A stretch of DNA of 64,000 nucleotides from JBKCUI01 sp052161625 (GCA_052161625.1 CP197412.1); one strand, 5' to 3'. Positions 43,457 to 53,183 are shown, counted from the stretch's first letter. Notes: generated by a model from the sequence alone, not told the origin. Numbers and translations are program-made.

Positions 43457-43899
43457 GAGAATCCTCGCTCATAAGCAGGTGTATGTGATGAGAATGCCCG
43501 TTACTCCCAATCGGTGGACGTACAAACTAAGTTAATGCGACATTCGATTTTCTTGATGAGCTAATGAGCACTGAGGATACGAAGATTGGGCGTGTTCATC
43601 TTTGTTCCTTGCACTTCAAAATCTCAACTACAACCAAAGCATTCTCACTTTCTGTGAATGCTTGCAATTCCATCCATCGGACATTGCCGCAAAGAAATTG
43701 ACTCGAGATCAATCGAGGATACTCGATTTTCACAGAAGTTCGCTACAGTCCGGCTGCAGTCAAACGTACAGATCCTACAATCGTTTTGATCTGATAATGC
43801 AGAACCTTGCTCCGCATCACTACATCTTGGACTGGGAGAGACGAGAGCTCGTCTGAACGGGTTTGCCGCAGGAGGTAGTTTCGAATCCCCATGGTTGCA
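43457..43899. other. Promoter-side gap of the synthase operon
   Basis: No supportable gene, although a few ORFs overlap here. This region must hold the promoter of the minus-strand synthase operon. I see no convincing promoter boxes or operator. Confidence 0.45.
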
Positions 43900-44086
43900 G
43901 ACCGTTCTCAGGGATCGAACCAGACTCGAGCCTGTCGGTTCAGAGCAGGAATGAGATAACCAGCGGATGCACCCAACGTCTCGATCAACCGGCCTCGGCC
44001 GATCCATGCTTTCCTCGCTTGCTACCGAACATGGGATCGATAATCTATGGCTTCGCGACCAATCCATTCCTGGGATTGGATGGGAG

Positions 44087-44183
44087 CAGAACACTAATCG
44101 TCACTAATCACCTCTAATGAGGAATAGCAACAAGAATGTCGCGGTTTTTGATTAGTGTGAATGAGTGGAGATTAGTGTTCCTG
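44087..44183 (+). repeat. CACTAATC hairpin, array copy 1
   Basis: Imperfect stem-loop. The left arm AACACTAATCGTCACTAATC continues with a third CACTAAT-type box spaced 10 bp. The right arm is GATTAGTGTGAATGAGTGGA then GATTAGTGTTCCTG. The loop carries TGTCGCGGTTTTT. Confidence 0.85.
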
Positions 44184-44544
44184 CTGTCTCAAGATGCTGA
44201 ACATTACATTCTAGCAATATCCATGTTCGTGATCTGACCGTTTGACGTATCTCTGCCGTTTCCGCATAGTGGAGGTGCCATCAACGACATGATCTGCTTA
44301 GATCTAGTTTGCGTGGGAGGCACTCTCTCACTCGTACAATTTGCTCGTCATCTTCCTGACCGCTCTCAGGGATCGAACCAGACTCGAGCCTGTCGCTTCA
44401 GAGCAGGAATGAGATAACCAGCGGATGCACCCAACGTCTCGATCAACCGGCCTCGGCCGATCCATGCTTTCCTTGCTTGCTATCGAACATGGGATCGATA
44501 ATCTATGGCTTCGCGACCCATCCATTCCTGGGATTGAATGGGAG

Positions 44545-44641
44545 CAGAACACTAATCGTCACTAATCACCACTAATGAGGAATAGCAACAAGGTTGTCGC
44601 GGTTTTTGATTAGTGTGAATGAGTGGAGATTAGTGTTCCTG
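44545..44641 (+). repeat. CACTAATC hairpin, array copy 2
   Basis: As copy 1, shifted by 458 bp. The third box reads CACCACTAAT. Confidence 0.85.
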
Positions 44642-45002
44642 CTGTCTCAAGATGCTGAACATTACATTCTAGCAATATCCATGTTCGTGATCTGACCGTT
44701 TGACTCATCTCTGCCGTTTCCGCATAGTGGATGTGCCATCAACGACATGATCTGCTTAGATCTAGTTTGCGTGGGAGGCACTCTCTCACTCGTACAATTT
44801 GCTCGTCATCTTCCTGACCGCTCTCAGGGATCGAACCAGACTCGAGCCTGTCGCTTCAGAGCAGGAATGAGATAACCAGCGGATGCACCCAACGTCTCGA
44901 TCAACCGGCCTCGGCCGATCCATGCTTTCCTTGCTTGCTATCGAACATGGGATCGATAATCTATGGCTTCGCGACCAATCCATTCCTGGGATTGGATGGG
45001 AG

Positions 45003-45099
45003 CAGAACACTAATCGTCACTAATCACCACTAATAAGGAATAGCAACAAGGTTGTCGCGGTTTTTGATTAGTGTGAATGAGTGGAGATTAGTGTTCCTG
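45003..45099 (+). repeat. CACTAATC hairpin, array copy 3
   Basis: As copy 1, shifted by 916 bp, with AATAAGGAATAG after the third box. Confidence 0.85.
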
Positions 45100-45460
45100 C
45101 TGTCTCAAGACGCTGAACATTACATTCTAGCAATATCCATGTTCGTGATCTGACCGTTTGACGTATCTCTGGCGTTTCCGCATAGTGGATGTGCCATCAA
45201 CGACATGATCTGCTTAGATCTAGCTTGCGTGGGAGGCACTCTCTCACTCGTACAATTTGCTCGTCATCTTCCTGACCGTTCTCAGGGATCGAACCATACT
45301 CGAAGCTGTCGGTTCAGAGTAGGAATGAGATAACCAGCGGATGCACCCAACGTCTCGATCAACCGGCCTCGGCCGATCCATGCTTTCCTCGCTTGCTACC
45401 GAACATGGGATCGATAATCTATGGCTTCGCGACCAATCCATTCCTGGGATTGGATGGGAG

Positions 45461-45557
45461 CAGAACACTAATCGTCGCTAATCACCACTAATAAGGAATA
45501 GCAACAAGATTGTCGCGGTTTTTGATAAGTGTGAATGAGTGGAGATTAGTGTTCCTG
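45461..45557 (+). repeat. CACTAATC hairpin, array copy 4
   Basis: As copy 1, shifted by 1374 bp. It carries CGTCGCTAATC in the second box and GATAAGTG in the right arm, and is followed at once by the end of the array. Confidence 0.85.
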
Positions 45558-45619
45558 CTGTCTCAAGACGAAAATTAAGTCGGATACATAGAGTGTCTTC
45601 CACCTTCTTAACGAGAAAA

Positions 45620-45673
45620 GGCACCCTCGAAGGATGCTCATTGTGCTAGAAATGAGCAAGCTTCTCAGGTGCC
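45620..45673 (-). terminator. Long nested hairpin, probable terminator of the PRC-barrel gene
   Basis: GGCACC (45620) pairs with GGTGCC (45668), GAAG with CTTC, and TGCTCATT with AATGAGCA, giving one stem broken by matched internal loops. On the minus strand it ends GGGTGCCTTTTCTC, a T-rich tail, about 60 bp after the PRC-barrel stop at 45734. The regular internal loops are more than a terminator needs. Confidence 0.65.
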
Positions 45674-45733
45674 GTTTCAATTCTCTCGAAAGGCGCGTAC
45701 CACCTCTCAGCAAGCTTCTGCAACAGTACAGGC

Positions 45734-46564
45734 CTAGCGATCTTTAAGTTCGGTGTTCAACTTGTTGATAACGCTCGACAACCGCAGTTCGGGATATTCG
45801 TCCGCTGTGACCTTCTGAGCACCCTCGATCGCAGAATTCGTCATGTTGGCGCGAACCGTGGCTTTCTCTTTGTCCATCCCGAACGAAAGCTTCGCGAATG
45901 GCAGAGCTACGAAGTTCTTACCGACACCTGCGACACCACCGGTTCCAATGACTACCGCAGGTACCTTCCCAGTTCGTTGCTCGATCATAAACTCATCGAG
46001 AACTCCTGCGTCCAGATTGTCGCTCGATCTCACTGTTGCATTGATGAAATGCGAAGTGCAAATGCCATCCTTAACCGGCACAACGGAAGCCGCAACATTG
46101 TAAAATTTTGCATTCTCTGCGACCCACTGAGCGTCGGTTAACTCCGTGTACTGGCGCGCTCGCAATCGCTTCGCGTTCATGAGTGCTTTGCCGTCCATTG
46201 CGACCTTTGGATGACATGTCATTTCATCGCCTTCCATCTTGCATTCACAGCTGAAGGCGGCCCAAGGAACAGCGACCTCTTCTTCGCCGATCCCGAGTAC
46301 TCCGCCCTTACCGACGATCACAAACATGGCTTCGCCTTGCTTGTTGAAGACAAACGAGGAAACGGTCCCGCAGTCGTCGCCGTTTTTGTCTTTCAGTGTC
46401 GCGCCGATTAGCTTGCTCGTCGGCATCAGCATGTTGCGTTGTGTTTCTGCGTTTCGTGGAGCTTGGATCGTGTTTGATGGTTTGCTAGGCGTCAATTCTT
46501 TCTCTTGAGCCATCGCAGCCGACGAAGCAACCAGAATCATCGGAACGGTTAAAAACTTTTTCAT
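45734..46564 (-). CDS. Exported PRC-barrel-like protein (two copies of the domain)
   Basis: The 276-residue protein has a signal peptide (MKKFLTVPMILVASSAAMAQ). Two PRC-barrel-like modules follow: about 50-115 (SKLIGATLKDKNGDDCGTVS, AMFVIVGKGGVLGIGEEEVAV) and about 175-245 (NATVRSSDNLDAGVLDEFMI, VPAVVIGTGGVAGVGKNFVA). PRC-barrel domains bind proteins or RNA, and exported ones are often annotated as stress-related. Its true function is unknown. Confidence 0.78.
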   Translation of the reverse strand: MKKFLTVPMILVASSAAMAQEKELTPSKPSNTIQAPRNAETQRNMLMPTSKLIGATLKDKNGDDCGTVSSFVFNKQGEAMFVIVGKGGVLGIGEEEVAVPWAAFSCECKMEGDEMTCHPKVAMDGKALMNAKRLRARQYTELTDAQWVAENAKFYNVAASVVPVKDGICTSHFINATVRSSDNLDAGVLDEFMIEQRTGKVPAVVIGTGGVAGVGKNFVALPFAKLSFGMDKEKATVRANMTNSAIEGAQKVTADEYPELRLSSVINKLNTELKDR

Positions 46565-46614
46565 GATTCACCCTTTTCATTTGAAATAAAAAACTGGCCG
46601 TGATTAGAGATGGA

Positions 46615-47403
46615 CTACTCGTCTCCAACTTTTGCCCCAGACGATCCATCTGCTTTGAGTACGTCACCAACAGCCCCGGAAGTGGAAGTCGCTGCTTCTG
46701 TTGAGCCGCCTAATGGCGTGCTATTGATCTGGGCATCGCCCGATGCACGACCGAGAGGGGTGTTACCGTCGAAGCTGCCATTTCCGTTAATGGAGGCTGG
46801 TGGCTGCGTTTGTGCAGGATTGGTGGGTAGTGGTGGAACAGTAGCTCTACCCGACCCATTCACTTCGGTATTGGGCGGCACTGCACTATTTGGGGTGTTG
46901 GACCTTCCGTCTACTTCGGAGCGCGTGTCCGTTTGCGAATTCGGCTGAAGGTATTGCGGGGAGGATATTTCCGACGCTTGCACCACGGATCCGCATCCGC
47001 ATCCCGTTGACGAGGCCGTTACCACTTGGCTTCCTGTTACCTGTTGATAAGCATACGAAGGACCTGCTTGATAAGCAGTCGAACCAGCAACGGCATAGTC
47101 CGATGACTGCAAGGGTATGCGGTAAGACTGAACAGTTTGAGAAGGATAGGCGTATCCGTTGGGGGAGATGTATCCCATCGAGTTGGGCTGTACGTAAGTG
47201 CGCGAGCCGTAGGAACTGCCTGGGTAGTAAGTTCTAACGCTCGCATTGGACAGTGTACGAACTCCAGCCACATTTCCTGCAATACGAGCATTGCGGTTGA
47301 ACAACCGACCTCGTCCGATTTCGAACGCTTGGGTCACGCTCGTGAGGGATGCACCCCCGATCAAGAGAGCCCCAACGTACTTGGACAAAAACTGCATCTT
47401 CAT
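46615..47403 (-). CDS. Exported low-complexity protein of unknown function
   Basis: The 262-residue protein has a signal peptide (YVGALLIGGASLTSVTQA), then a Tyr/Ser-rich region (about 58-120, e.g. SSYGSRTYVQPNSMGY), a TGCGCG turn, and a Thr/Asn/Pro/Gly-rich tail. It resembles structural or surface proteins of planctomycetes but matches no family I know. It is 50 bp upstream of the PRC-barrel gene on the same strand, so they probably form an operon. Confidence 0.6.
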   Translation of the reverse strand: MKMQFLSKYVGALLIGGASLTSVTQAFEIGRGRLFNRNARIAGNVAGVRTLSNASVRTYYPGSSYGSRTYVQPNSMGYISPNGYAYPSQTVQSYRIPLQSSDYAVAGSTAYQAGPSYAYQQVTGSQVVTASSTGCGCGSVVQASEISSPQYLQPNSQTDTRSEVDGRSNTPNSAVPPNTEVNGSGRATVPPLPTNPAQTQPPASINGNGSFDGNTPLGRASGDAQINSTPLGGSTEAATSTSGAVGDVLKADGSSGAKVGDE

Positions 47404-47914
47404 GTTTCCCTCATCGTGTAAGCATTGTATGGCGTGATAGCAATCAGCCTGTCAGGGTTATCTCGTTGCAATAGTCAGACCAACCTGGAACGATAAGCCT
47501 TAAAAACCCAAGATTGAGTAAAGAATGTGTTGGAAGGTTCAAGCCGCTGTTCACCGATCAGTCGTCGTGATCGATTTCGCAGCAGGAAGATAGGGAACCA
47601 TTCACTGAAAAGTCGATCGACCGCTGAACATTCTGCGTGGCGATGGAATCCTGCTCCTTCGAGAATGCGAATCACAGCCGCAGCAATGGGTGGGTGCCAT
47701 CTGGCGAAAAACAGGGGCATTTTTGGAGGAGGGGCGTGCAGAGCTCGTCTTTTTCTTACGGAGCTGCGGTATCGGAGGACTTGGTCCTATTCGGCCGATT
47801 AAGCGTGATTATCGTGTTGTTTTCTTGAGTCTTCCGCGGATCCGACTATCCTTAGGGCAGAACGATTCCTCGAACGATTTCTGCGATTTGGTATTTGTTA
47901 TTGGTACCCCTATC
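47404..47914. other. Divergent promoter region before the che operon
   Basis: It contains no gene I can support. An open frame runs from 47690 into cheW, but its first 75 codons are unlike CheW. The region should contain the promoters of the two divergent operons. Confidence 0.45.
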
Positions 47915-48433
47915 TTGAAGACTACAAACGTCGTTTCCGACAATATCACGCGGGACGTATCTCAGTTTGTTGCGTTCCGGATTGAGGATCAGACGTATGC
48001 CTTTCCGATCGGTCAGATCCAGGAGATTGTGATACTCGGTCACGTCACCAGAACGCCGCAAGTTCCCGACTATGTGGAGGGGGTTGCAAATCTCCGCGGT
48101 TCCATCATTCCCGTGATCAATCTTCGCAAATTGTTTGGGTTGGTACCCAAACCGGCGGATGCTGATACACGCACCATGGTGGTGAACGTCGGTAAACGAG
48201 TTATCGGTTGTACCGTTGACACGGTAACCCAAGTCATACGGATCGCTCACGATGCTGTGCATATGGCGCCTGATACGGTCACTGGGCAAGGTTCCAGTTA
48301 CATTTCTGGCTTCGCGCGCGTCGGTGAGCAGCTGATCGTTCTTCTCGATGTCAATGAACTCCTCGATCCCCAGAAGCTGGAGCGAGTGAGTTCTCTGATG
48401 GTTCCTGAATTACCCCGACATTCCCCTGACTGA
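47915..48433 (+). CDS. cheW: CheW-type coupling protein
   Basis: The CheW fold begins at FVAFRIEDQTYAFPIGQIQE and continues with TPQVPDYVEGVANLRGSIIP, VINLRKLFGL and LIVLLDVNELLD at the end. No ATG starts near the domain; TTG at 47915 gives a 172-residue protein of normal length, and GTG or other codons are possible. It links the MCP to CheA. It is the first gene of the chemosensory operon. Confidence 0.85.
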   Translation: MKTTNVVSDNITRDVSQFVAFRIEDQTYAFPIGQIQEIVILGHVTRTPQVPDYVEGVANLRGSIIPVINLRKLFGLVPKPADADTRTMVVNVGKRVIGCTVDTVTQVIRIAHDAVHMAPDTVTGQGSSYISGFARVGEQLIVLLDVNELLDPQKLERVSSLMVPELPRHSPD

Positions 48434-48501
48434 GTGAAGTCGTTCGCTCGATCATCGATTTGAACCCCAATTTTCCCATTCCTTCGTTTGGTCAACCTGC
48501 C

Positions 48502-49923
48502 ATGGCTGAAAGCAACAAATCCAAAACCAAAAGCCTTCGTCGAACGCCGGTGAAAAAGACTGCTTCTACCAAACCGAACGTTGCGAACGCTCAAGCTTCG
48601 AAGAGCGACATGTTCGATGCGTTTAGTCGCTCCATGGCGATGATCGAGTTCACGGTTGATGGGACCATTCTCTGGGCGAATGACAATTTTCTTCAGACCA
48701 TCGGTTATAGCCTCGATGAGGTCAAGGGGCGTCATCACAGCTTGTTTGTCGATCCCGAATTTCGAACGACGTCGGCCTATCGGGATTTCTGGTTCGAGCT
48801 TGGCCAGGGCGTTCCCAAGGTTGGAAGATTCAAGCGATATGGGAAGGGAGGAAAGGAAGTATTCCTGCAAGCCGCTTACAGTCCCGTCATTGACGGAAAT
48901 GGAATCACGACGAAAGTTGTCAAGCTAGCCGCCGATGTCACGTCGGACGCTCTTCGAGAGTTCAGATCTAAAGAGAGGGAGGAAGCTGTTCAAGCGTCCC
49001 AATCGGAAGAAAAGCGTATCCTTGAGGAAAAAGTGAACGAACTTTCCATCGCAGTCGATGCGGCATCCAAGGGGGACTTGACCCAGAAAGTAACCGTCGG
49101 CGGCAGCGATGACATGGGCCGACTAGGAAGCAGCCTCAGCAAAATGATTTGCGATCTTCGATCGATCATCGGCGAGGTGATGGCAGCAGCACAACAACAA
49201 AACGAAGGAGCAAGAACGATCGCAGAAAGCAGCGTGAATTTGAGCGATGGGGCTCAATCCCAAGCTGCTTCGGTGGAAGAGATGACGGCCAGCGTCGAAC
49301 AAATCATCGAAGCGATTGAGATCATTTCAAAAAACGCGAACACTGCAACAACGAAGGCTACAGAGACATCCAAGCTAGCAAAAGGGAGTGGCGTCACAGT
49401 CGATGAGGCGGTCAACGCCATGAAGTTAATTCAAAAATCCAGTGAACAGATCAACGAGATCATCCAAGTGATGAGCGAGATTGCGAGTCAAACCAATCTG
49501 CTCGCGCTCAATGCCGCGATCGAAGCGGCACGTGCTGGCGAGCATGGCCTCGGGTTTGCCGTGGTCGCCGACGAAGTTCGAAAATTGGCAGAGCGATCCA
49601 GTGAAGCCGCGAAAGAGATCACAAAACTGATCAAGGAATCATCGAGACGGGTCGAAGAAGGGGCTAGCCTCTCGCAGAAAGTAGGCGAGTCATTGAATAA
49701 AATCTTGAAGTCCGTCGATGACACCGCGGACGGTATCGGCCAGATTGCGTCATCCACCGAGGCGCTGGCAGCCAATGCTCAGGAAGTGAAGATTGCCATT
49801 CGCAGTGTATCGGAAACGACCGAGTCCAATGCAGCAGCTTCAGAAGAGATGGCCGCCAGTGCTGAGCAATTGGGTGCTCAAGCTCAGAGTTTGAGAGACT
49901 TGATCGCGAAGTTTCGCATTTAG
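48502..49923 (+). CDS. Soluble PAS-domain methyl-accepting chemotaxis protein
   Basis: I start it at ATG 48502 (MAESNKSK); an earlier TTG at 48460 is also in frame. The protein (473 residues) has no transmembrane segment. A PAS domain lies at about 45-145 (MIEFTVDGTILWANDNFLQT), a HAMP-like helix at about 180-225 and the signalling domain at about 225-470. The conserved tip is EIASQTNLLALNAAIEAARA with GEHGLGFAVVADEVRKLAER. Being cytoplasmic, it should sense an internal cue such as redox state or a bound ligand. It lies between cheW and cheR. Confidence 0.9.
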   Translation: MAESNKSKTKSLRRTPVKKTASTKPNVANAQASKSDMFDAFSRSMAMIEFTVDGTILWANDNFLQTIGYSLDEVKGRHHSLFVDPEFRTTSAYRDFWFELGQGVPKVGRFKRYGKGGKEVFLQAAYSPVIDGNGITTKVVKLAADVTSDALREFRSKEREEAVQASQSEEKRILEEKVNELSIAVDAASKGDLTQKVTVGGSDDMGRLGSSLSKMICDLRSIIGEVMAAAQQQNEGARTIAESSVNLSDGAQSQAASVEEMTASVEQIIEAIEIISKNANTATTKATETSKLAKGSGVTVDEAVNAMKLIQKSSEQINEIIQVMSEIASQTNLLALNAAIEAARAGEHGLGFAVVADEVRKLAERSSEAAKEITKLIKESSRRVEEGASLSQKVGESLNKILKSVDDTADGIGQIASSTEALAANAQEVKIAIRSVSETTESNAAASEEMAASAEQLGAQAQSLRDLIAKFRI

Positions 49924-49940
49924 CATCCCAGGCATTAGCC

Positions 49941-50768
49941 ATGAATGAATTGGAACGACTTACGCCTCAACAATTCGAGTTGTTTCAGAAGTTCATCTAT
50001 AGCCGATGCGGCATCAAAATTGACCTATCGAAGATCACCTTGGTAAGCAATCGAATACGCCGTCGTTTGCAGCCATCGAATTGCGAGGATTTCGATGCTT
50101 ACTACCGCTTCCTTCGATCCAAAGCCGGCAAGTCGGAATTGGTTGATTTTTTTGATGCCATCACGACGAACGAAACCTCCTTTTTCCGGACCGCTAGCAA
50201 CTTTGAATGGTTGAAGAGTGAGTATCTGCCTCAGCTGTTGAAGGAAAAGAGCGAAGGGAAGAGATCGCCAGCACTTCGCATTTGGTCCGCTGCCTGTAGC
50301 TCCGGCGAAGAACCGTACTCCATCGCCATGTGCTTAAGCGAAGAGAGCAGAATGGTTCGAGAGTGGGATGTGCAAATCGTCGGTACGGATATCAGCGAAG
50401 CCTCGCTCAAACGGGCTCGCGATGCTCTCTATACCAAACGAACTATGCAGGAACTCGATTCCAATCGAATATCGAAGTACTTCTCAGAAGAATCTCCCAA
50501 CCATTATCGATTGCGTCCCGCGATTGCTCGGATGGTGTCGTTCTCGAATCATAATTTAATGGAACCCTTTCCGGAGAAGCCATTCGATTGCATCTGGATT
50601 CGCAACGTCTTGATTTACTTTGATCGGGTTTCTAAAGCAAAGGTGATTGAAAACCTCGTTCGATCGCTCGTAAGCGGAGGTTACTTGGTCGTAGGTCCAT
50701 CCGAGGGGATATACGACATGCTCGGAATGCTCCAAAAGCGAAACACTTTTCTCTATCAAAAGCAATGA
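49941..50768 (+). CDS. cheR: CheR methyltransferase
   Basis: The 275-residue protein has the CheR N-terminal helical domain (FQKFIYSRCGIKIDLSKITL), then the SAM-binding domain: TNETSFFR, LRIWSAACSSGEEPYSIAM, IVGTDISEASLKRAR, and the late motif FDCIWIRNVLIYFD. It methylates glutamates on the MCP, opposing CheB. It begins 17 bp after the MCP stop. Confidence 0.95.
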   Translation: MNELERLTPQQFELFQKFIYSRCGIKIDLSKITLVSNRIRRRLQPSNCEDFDAYYRFLRSKAGKSELVDFFDAITTNETSFFRTASNFEWLKSEYLPQLLKEKSEGKRSPALRIWSAACSSGEEPYSIAMCLSEESRMVREWDVQIVGTDISEASLKRARDALYTKRTMQELDSNRISKYFSEESPNHYRLRPAIARMVSFSNHNLMEPFPEKPFDCIWIRNVLIYFDRVSKAKVIENLVRSLVSGGYLVVGPSEGIYDMLGMLQKRNTFLYQKQ

Positions 50769-50780
50769 GCTGATCCCATC

Positions 50781-53183
50781 GTGAGTGACGACTTTAATTT
50801 CTCTACAGGTATGCCGGCCGATGAAATGGCTGAATACATCCAGATGTTCGTGGATGAGACGTCCGAGCAGCTCGATAGTTTGGTAGAGGTATTGTTGGTT
50901 CTGGAGAGTGAACCGGAGAGCACGGAGCAGCTTACCGAATCGTTCCGATTGGTTCACTCGATCAAAGGTGCTTCAGCCATGATGGGGCTCGATAGCATCA
51001 CCTTGCTAACGCATCACCTTGAGAATCATTTTGAGAATCTTCGGTCGGGATTGCGGAAGCTCGATAAGACACTGATGAATTTGATTTTGAAGTGCGTCGA
51101 CTTTCTTCGCAATGCAGTCGAGATGGTTCGAGAAGGGCGCCCACTCGTCAGCAATCCGGAGCTCATCGAACAGCTTGCGGGCTTCGATTCTGCGTCGCCT
51201 CTTCCGGAGTCAAAGGTATCGACGGTTCGGCCAGATGCGTCCGTCGCGGTGGATGAATCAGCGGAGGACGAACCAGTCGTCGTCTCGCCTTCCGATCCAT
51301 TGCAGGACAGACGATTCAGGCGGCTCACGATTTACTTCGATCAGTCGATTGAGCTTCCAGAGCTCAAAGCCGAGTTGATTTTGGCAAGGCTAAGCGATGT
51401 GGCGGTCATTCATCGCTCTAGTCCAGATATCGATGAATTGGGTGCTGTCACTGAATTGAGAACCTTGCAGGTCTGGTTGGCATCGACCCAAGAGGATGAT
51501 GTATTGCAATCGGCCGTGGATATCGTCGGAGTCGATTTCATTGAATTGGATCCTGTGGATACAGTTTCCGAGGAGTCGACGGATTTCCAGCAACACGACT
51601 CTTTGCAGTTGCTTCAAGAAAAGCAAATTGCCGAGCCTCCCGTCGTTTCGAATGTGGGGGATTCAAGCGAATCATTGGAGCAGCGGCCGACTGTCGACGG
51701 GGCGAGGGAAGTGTCCATGAAGGGGACGGAAACGCTTCGAGTGGACATCCAACGTCTCGACCGACTCATGAACCTAGCAGGGGAACTCGTCGTCAATCGT
51801 GCTCGTCTCGTTCAGCTGGCTTCACAGATGAATGAGACGTTCAAAAAGTCAGGGCTCCTTTCTCAGTTGCGAGACTTGTGCGATCTGTTGCGACACTCTC
51901 CCATGTCGACACAAGCGACAGTTGAGGCTGGCGGATGTGCAGACAGCGACGATTCTTCGCTCGATCCGGATCTTGTCGAGCGGCAAAGGAAGGTACCGTC
52001 GATTGTATCTGCGATCGAAGACCAGCTGCAAACGCTTGAGCAAGGTCGTCGCAGTTTCATGCAAATGAAAGAGGCCATCGATCAGTTCTCGCAAATCTCG
52101 GACGGCTTGCAGCGAGGTGTGCTCGATACTCGTATGGTTCCGATAGGACCTCTATTCAGCCGATTCAAGCGGACCGTTCGGGACATCTCCTCGGAGCTCG
52201 GTAAGAAAGTCCATTTTGTGATCCGAGGTGAAAAGACCGAACTTGATAAACGAATGATCGATGAGTTGGGTGACCCTCTCGTTCACTTGGTACGAAATGC
52301 GATCGACCATGGATTGGAGTCCGAGTCCGTGCGGATTGAACGATCAAAACCAGAGGCTGGTACATTGATCTTGGAGGCAGCACACAGCGGCAATCAAGTT
52401 CAAATCACGATTTCGGATGATGGGGGGGGAATCAATACGGACAAGGTGAAACGGCGCGCAATGGAGCGAGGGCTTCTTACGGCACTGGAAGCCGAGAGCA
52501 TGTCCGAACACGAAATCGCGCAGTTCATTTGGTCTCCCGGTTTCAGCACCGCCGATGTTGTGTCGGACATATCGGGACGCGGGGTCGGGATGGACATTGT
52601 AAAAACCCGAATCCATGAATTGAATGGAACGATTGAGGTCTCGTCGGAGCTGAACAAGGGGACGAGGTTTATCATTCGTTTACCTCTCACTTTGGCGATC
52701 ATAAGAAGTCTCTTGTTTCAGCTTCAACAAGGGACCTTTGCAGCCCCGATAGAGAATGTCCGCGAGATCGTTTCTATTCGTGATAGGGACATTGTGACCG
52801 TACACGGACGGGACTCGATCGAGATTCGAGGGGAGTTCCTCCCGCTCGTTCGCATCGACGACATTTTCGATTGGCATGAAATGGGGGATCCGAATGTGAT
52901 AGACTCCACGGAGGAAGCTGAATCGAACGGAGACAGCAGAAGTGTTCTCATATTGACCTCAGGAGCGAAATCGATGGGATTGCTGGTAAGCGAGCTCAAG
53001 GGTTCGCAGCACATCGTCGTGAAATCGCTGGAGGAGAATTTTGTTCCCATCCGAGGTTTGGCTGGTGCAAGTATATTGGGGGATGGATCGGTATGCCTGC
53101 TGCTCGATGTTGCTTCGTGTGTCGAACTAGCTAGACAACGACTTCGAGATAAAGCATTTCGGCGATCGATGGCGAATACATGA
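50781..53183 (+). CDS. cheA: CheA histidine kinase
   Basis: The 800-residue protein starts with GTG at 50781. The HPt domain has LVHSIKGASAMMGL (phospho-acceptor His59). A linker of about 150 residues contains a second small domain (about 175-255). The dimerization region starts at ETLRVDIQRLDRLMNLAGEL, and the ATPase domain has HLVRNAIDHGLE (N box), ISDDGGGI and GRGVGMDIV. A CheW-like regulatory domain closes it. It passes phosphate to CheY and CheB, both encoded downstream. Confidence 0.96.
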   Translation: MSDDFNFSTGMPADEMAEYIQMFVDETSEQLDSLVEVLLVLESEPESTEQLTESFRLVHSIKGASAMMGLDSITLLTHHLENHFENLRSGLRKLDKTLMNLILKCVDFLRNAVEMVREGRPLVSNPELIEQLAGFDSASPLPESKVSTVRPDASVAVDESAEDEPVVVSPSDPLQDRRFRRLTIYFDQSIELPELKAELILARLSDVAVIHRSSPDIDELGAVTELRTLQVWLASTQEDDVLQSAVDIVGVDFIELDPVDTVSEESTDFQQHDSLQLLQEKQIAEPPVVSNVGDSSESLEQRPTVDGAREVSMKGTETLRVDIQRLDRLMNLAGELVVNRARLVQLASQMNETFKKSGLLSQLRDLCDLLRHSPMSTQATVEAGGCADSDDSSLDPDLVERQRKVPSIVSAIEDQLQTLEQGRRSFMQMKEAIDQFSQISDGLQRGVLDTRMVPIGPLFSRFKRTVRDISSELGKKVHFVIRGEKTELDKRMIDELGDPLVHLVRNAIDHGLESESVRIERSKPEAGTLILEAAHSGNQVQITISDDGGGINTDKVKRRAMERGLLTALEAESMSEHEIAQFIWSPGFSTADVVSDISGRGVGMDIVKTRIHELNGTIEVSSELNKGTRFIIRLPLTLAIIRSLLFQLQQGTFAAPIENVREIVSIRDRDIVTVHGRDSIEIRGEFLPLVRIDDIFDWHEMGDPNVIDSTEEAESNGDSRSVLILTSGAKSMGLLVSELKGSQHIVVKSLEENFVPIRGLAGASILGDGSVCLLLDVASCVELARQRLRDKAFRRSMANT

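Larger units (their letters stand above)
43900..45570 (+). repeat. Tandem array of a 458-bp non-coding unit, about 3.65 copies
   Basis: Units repeat with exact 458-bp spacing (for example GACC at 43900 and 44358) and differ by only a few bases. Each full unit holds, in order, GAACCAGACTCGAGCCTGTCG, ATAACCAGCGGATGCACCCA (an attC-type left arm with no matching right arm), a small CCAATCC/GGATTGG hairpin in most units, a large CACTAATC hairpin, and GTGCCATCAACGACATGAT. Short minus-strand ORFs recur with the period but are shadows of the repeat, being interrupted at identical places and lacking starts with ribosome sites. A diverged single copy lies at 7121-7540. Confidence 0.95.

Noticed and set aside
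43880..43895. tRNA T-arm-like TTCGAATCCCC
   Set aside because: No acceptor, D or anticodon arms can be built around it.
44328..45468. Three 74-codon minus-strand ORFs spaced by 458 bp
   Set aside because: They are the same frame in each repeat unit, without ribosome sites, and the frame is not kept in the diverged copy at 7.1-7.5 kb.
43900..45570. Array considered as a CRISPR
   Set aside because: Units are 458 bp with no unique short spacers and no cas genes nearby; it is a tandem duplication.
47690..47914. ATG-started N-terminal extension of CheW
   Set aside because: The first 75 residues have no CheW or signal-peptide character; the domain starts near residue 90 of that frame.
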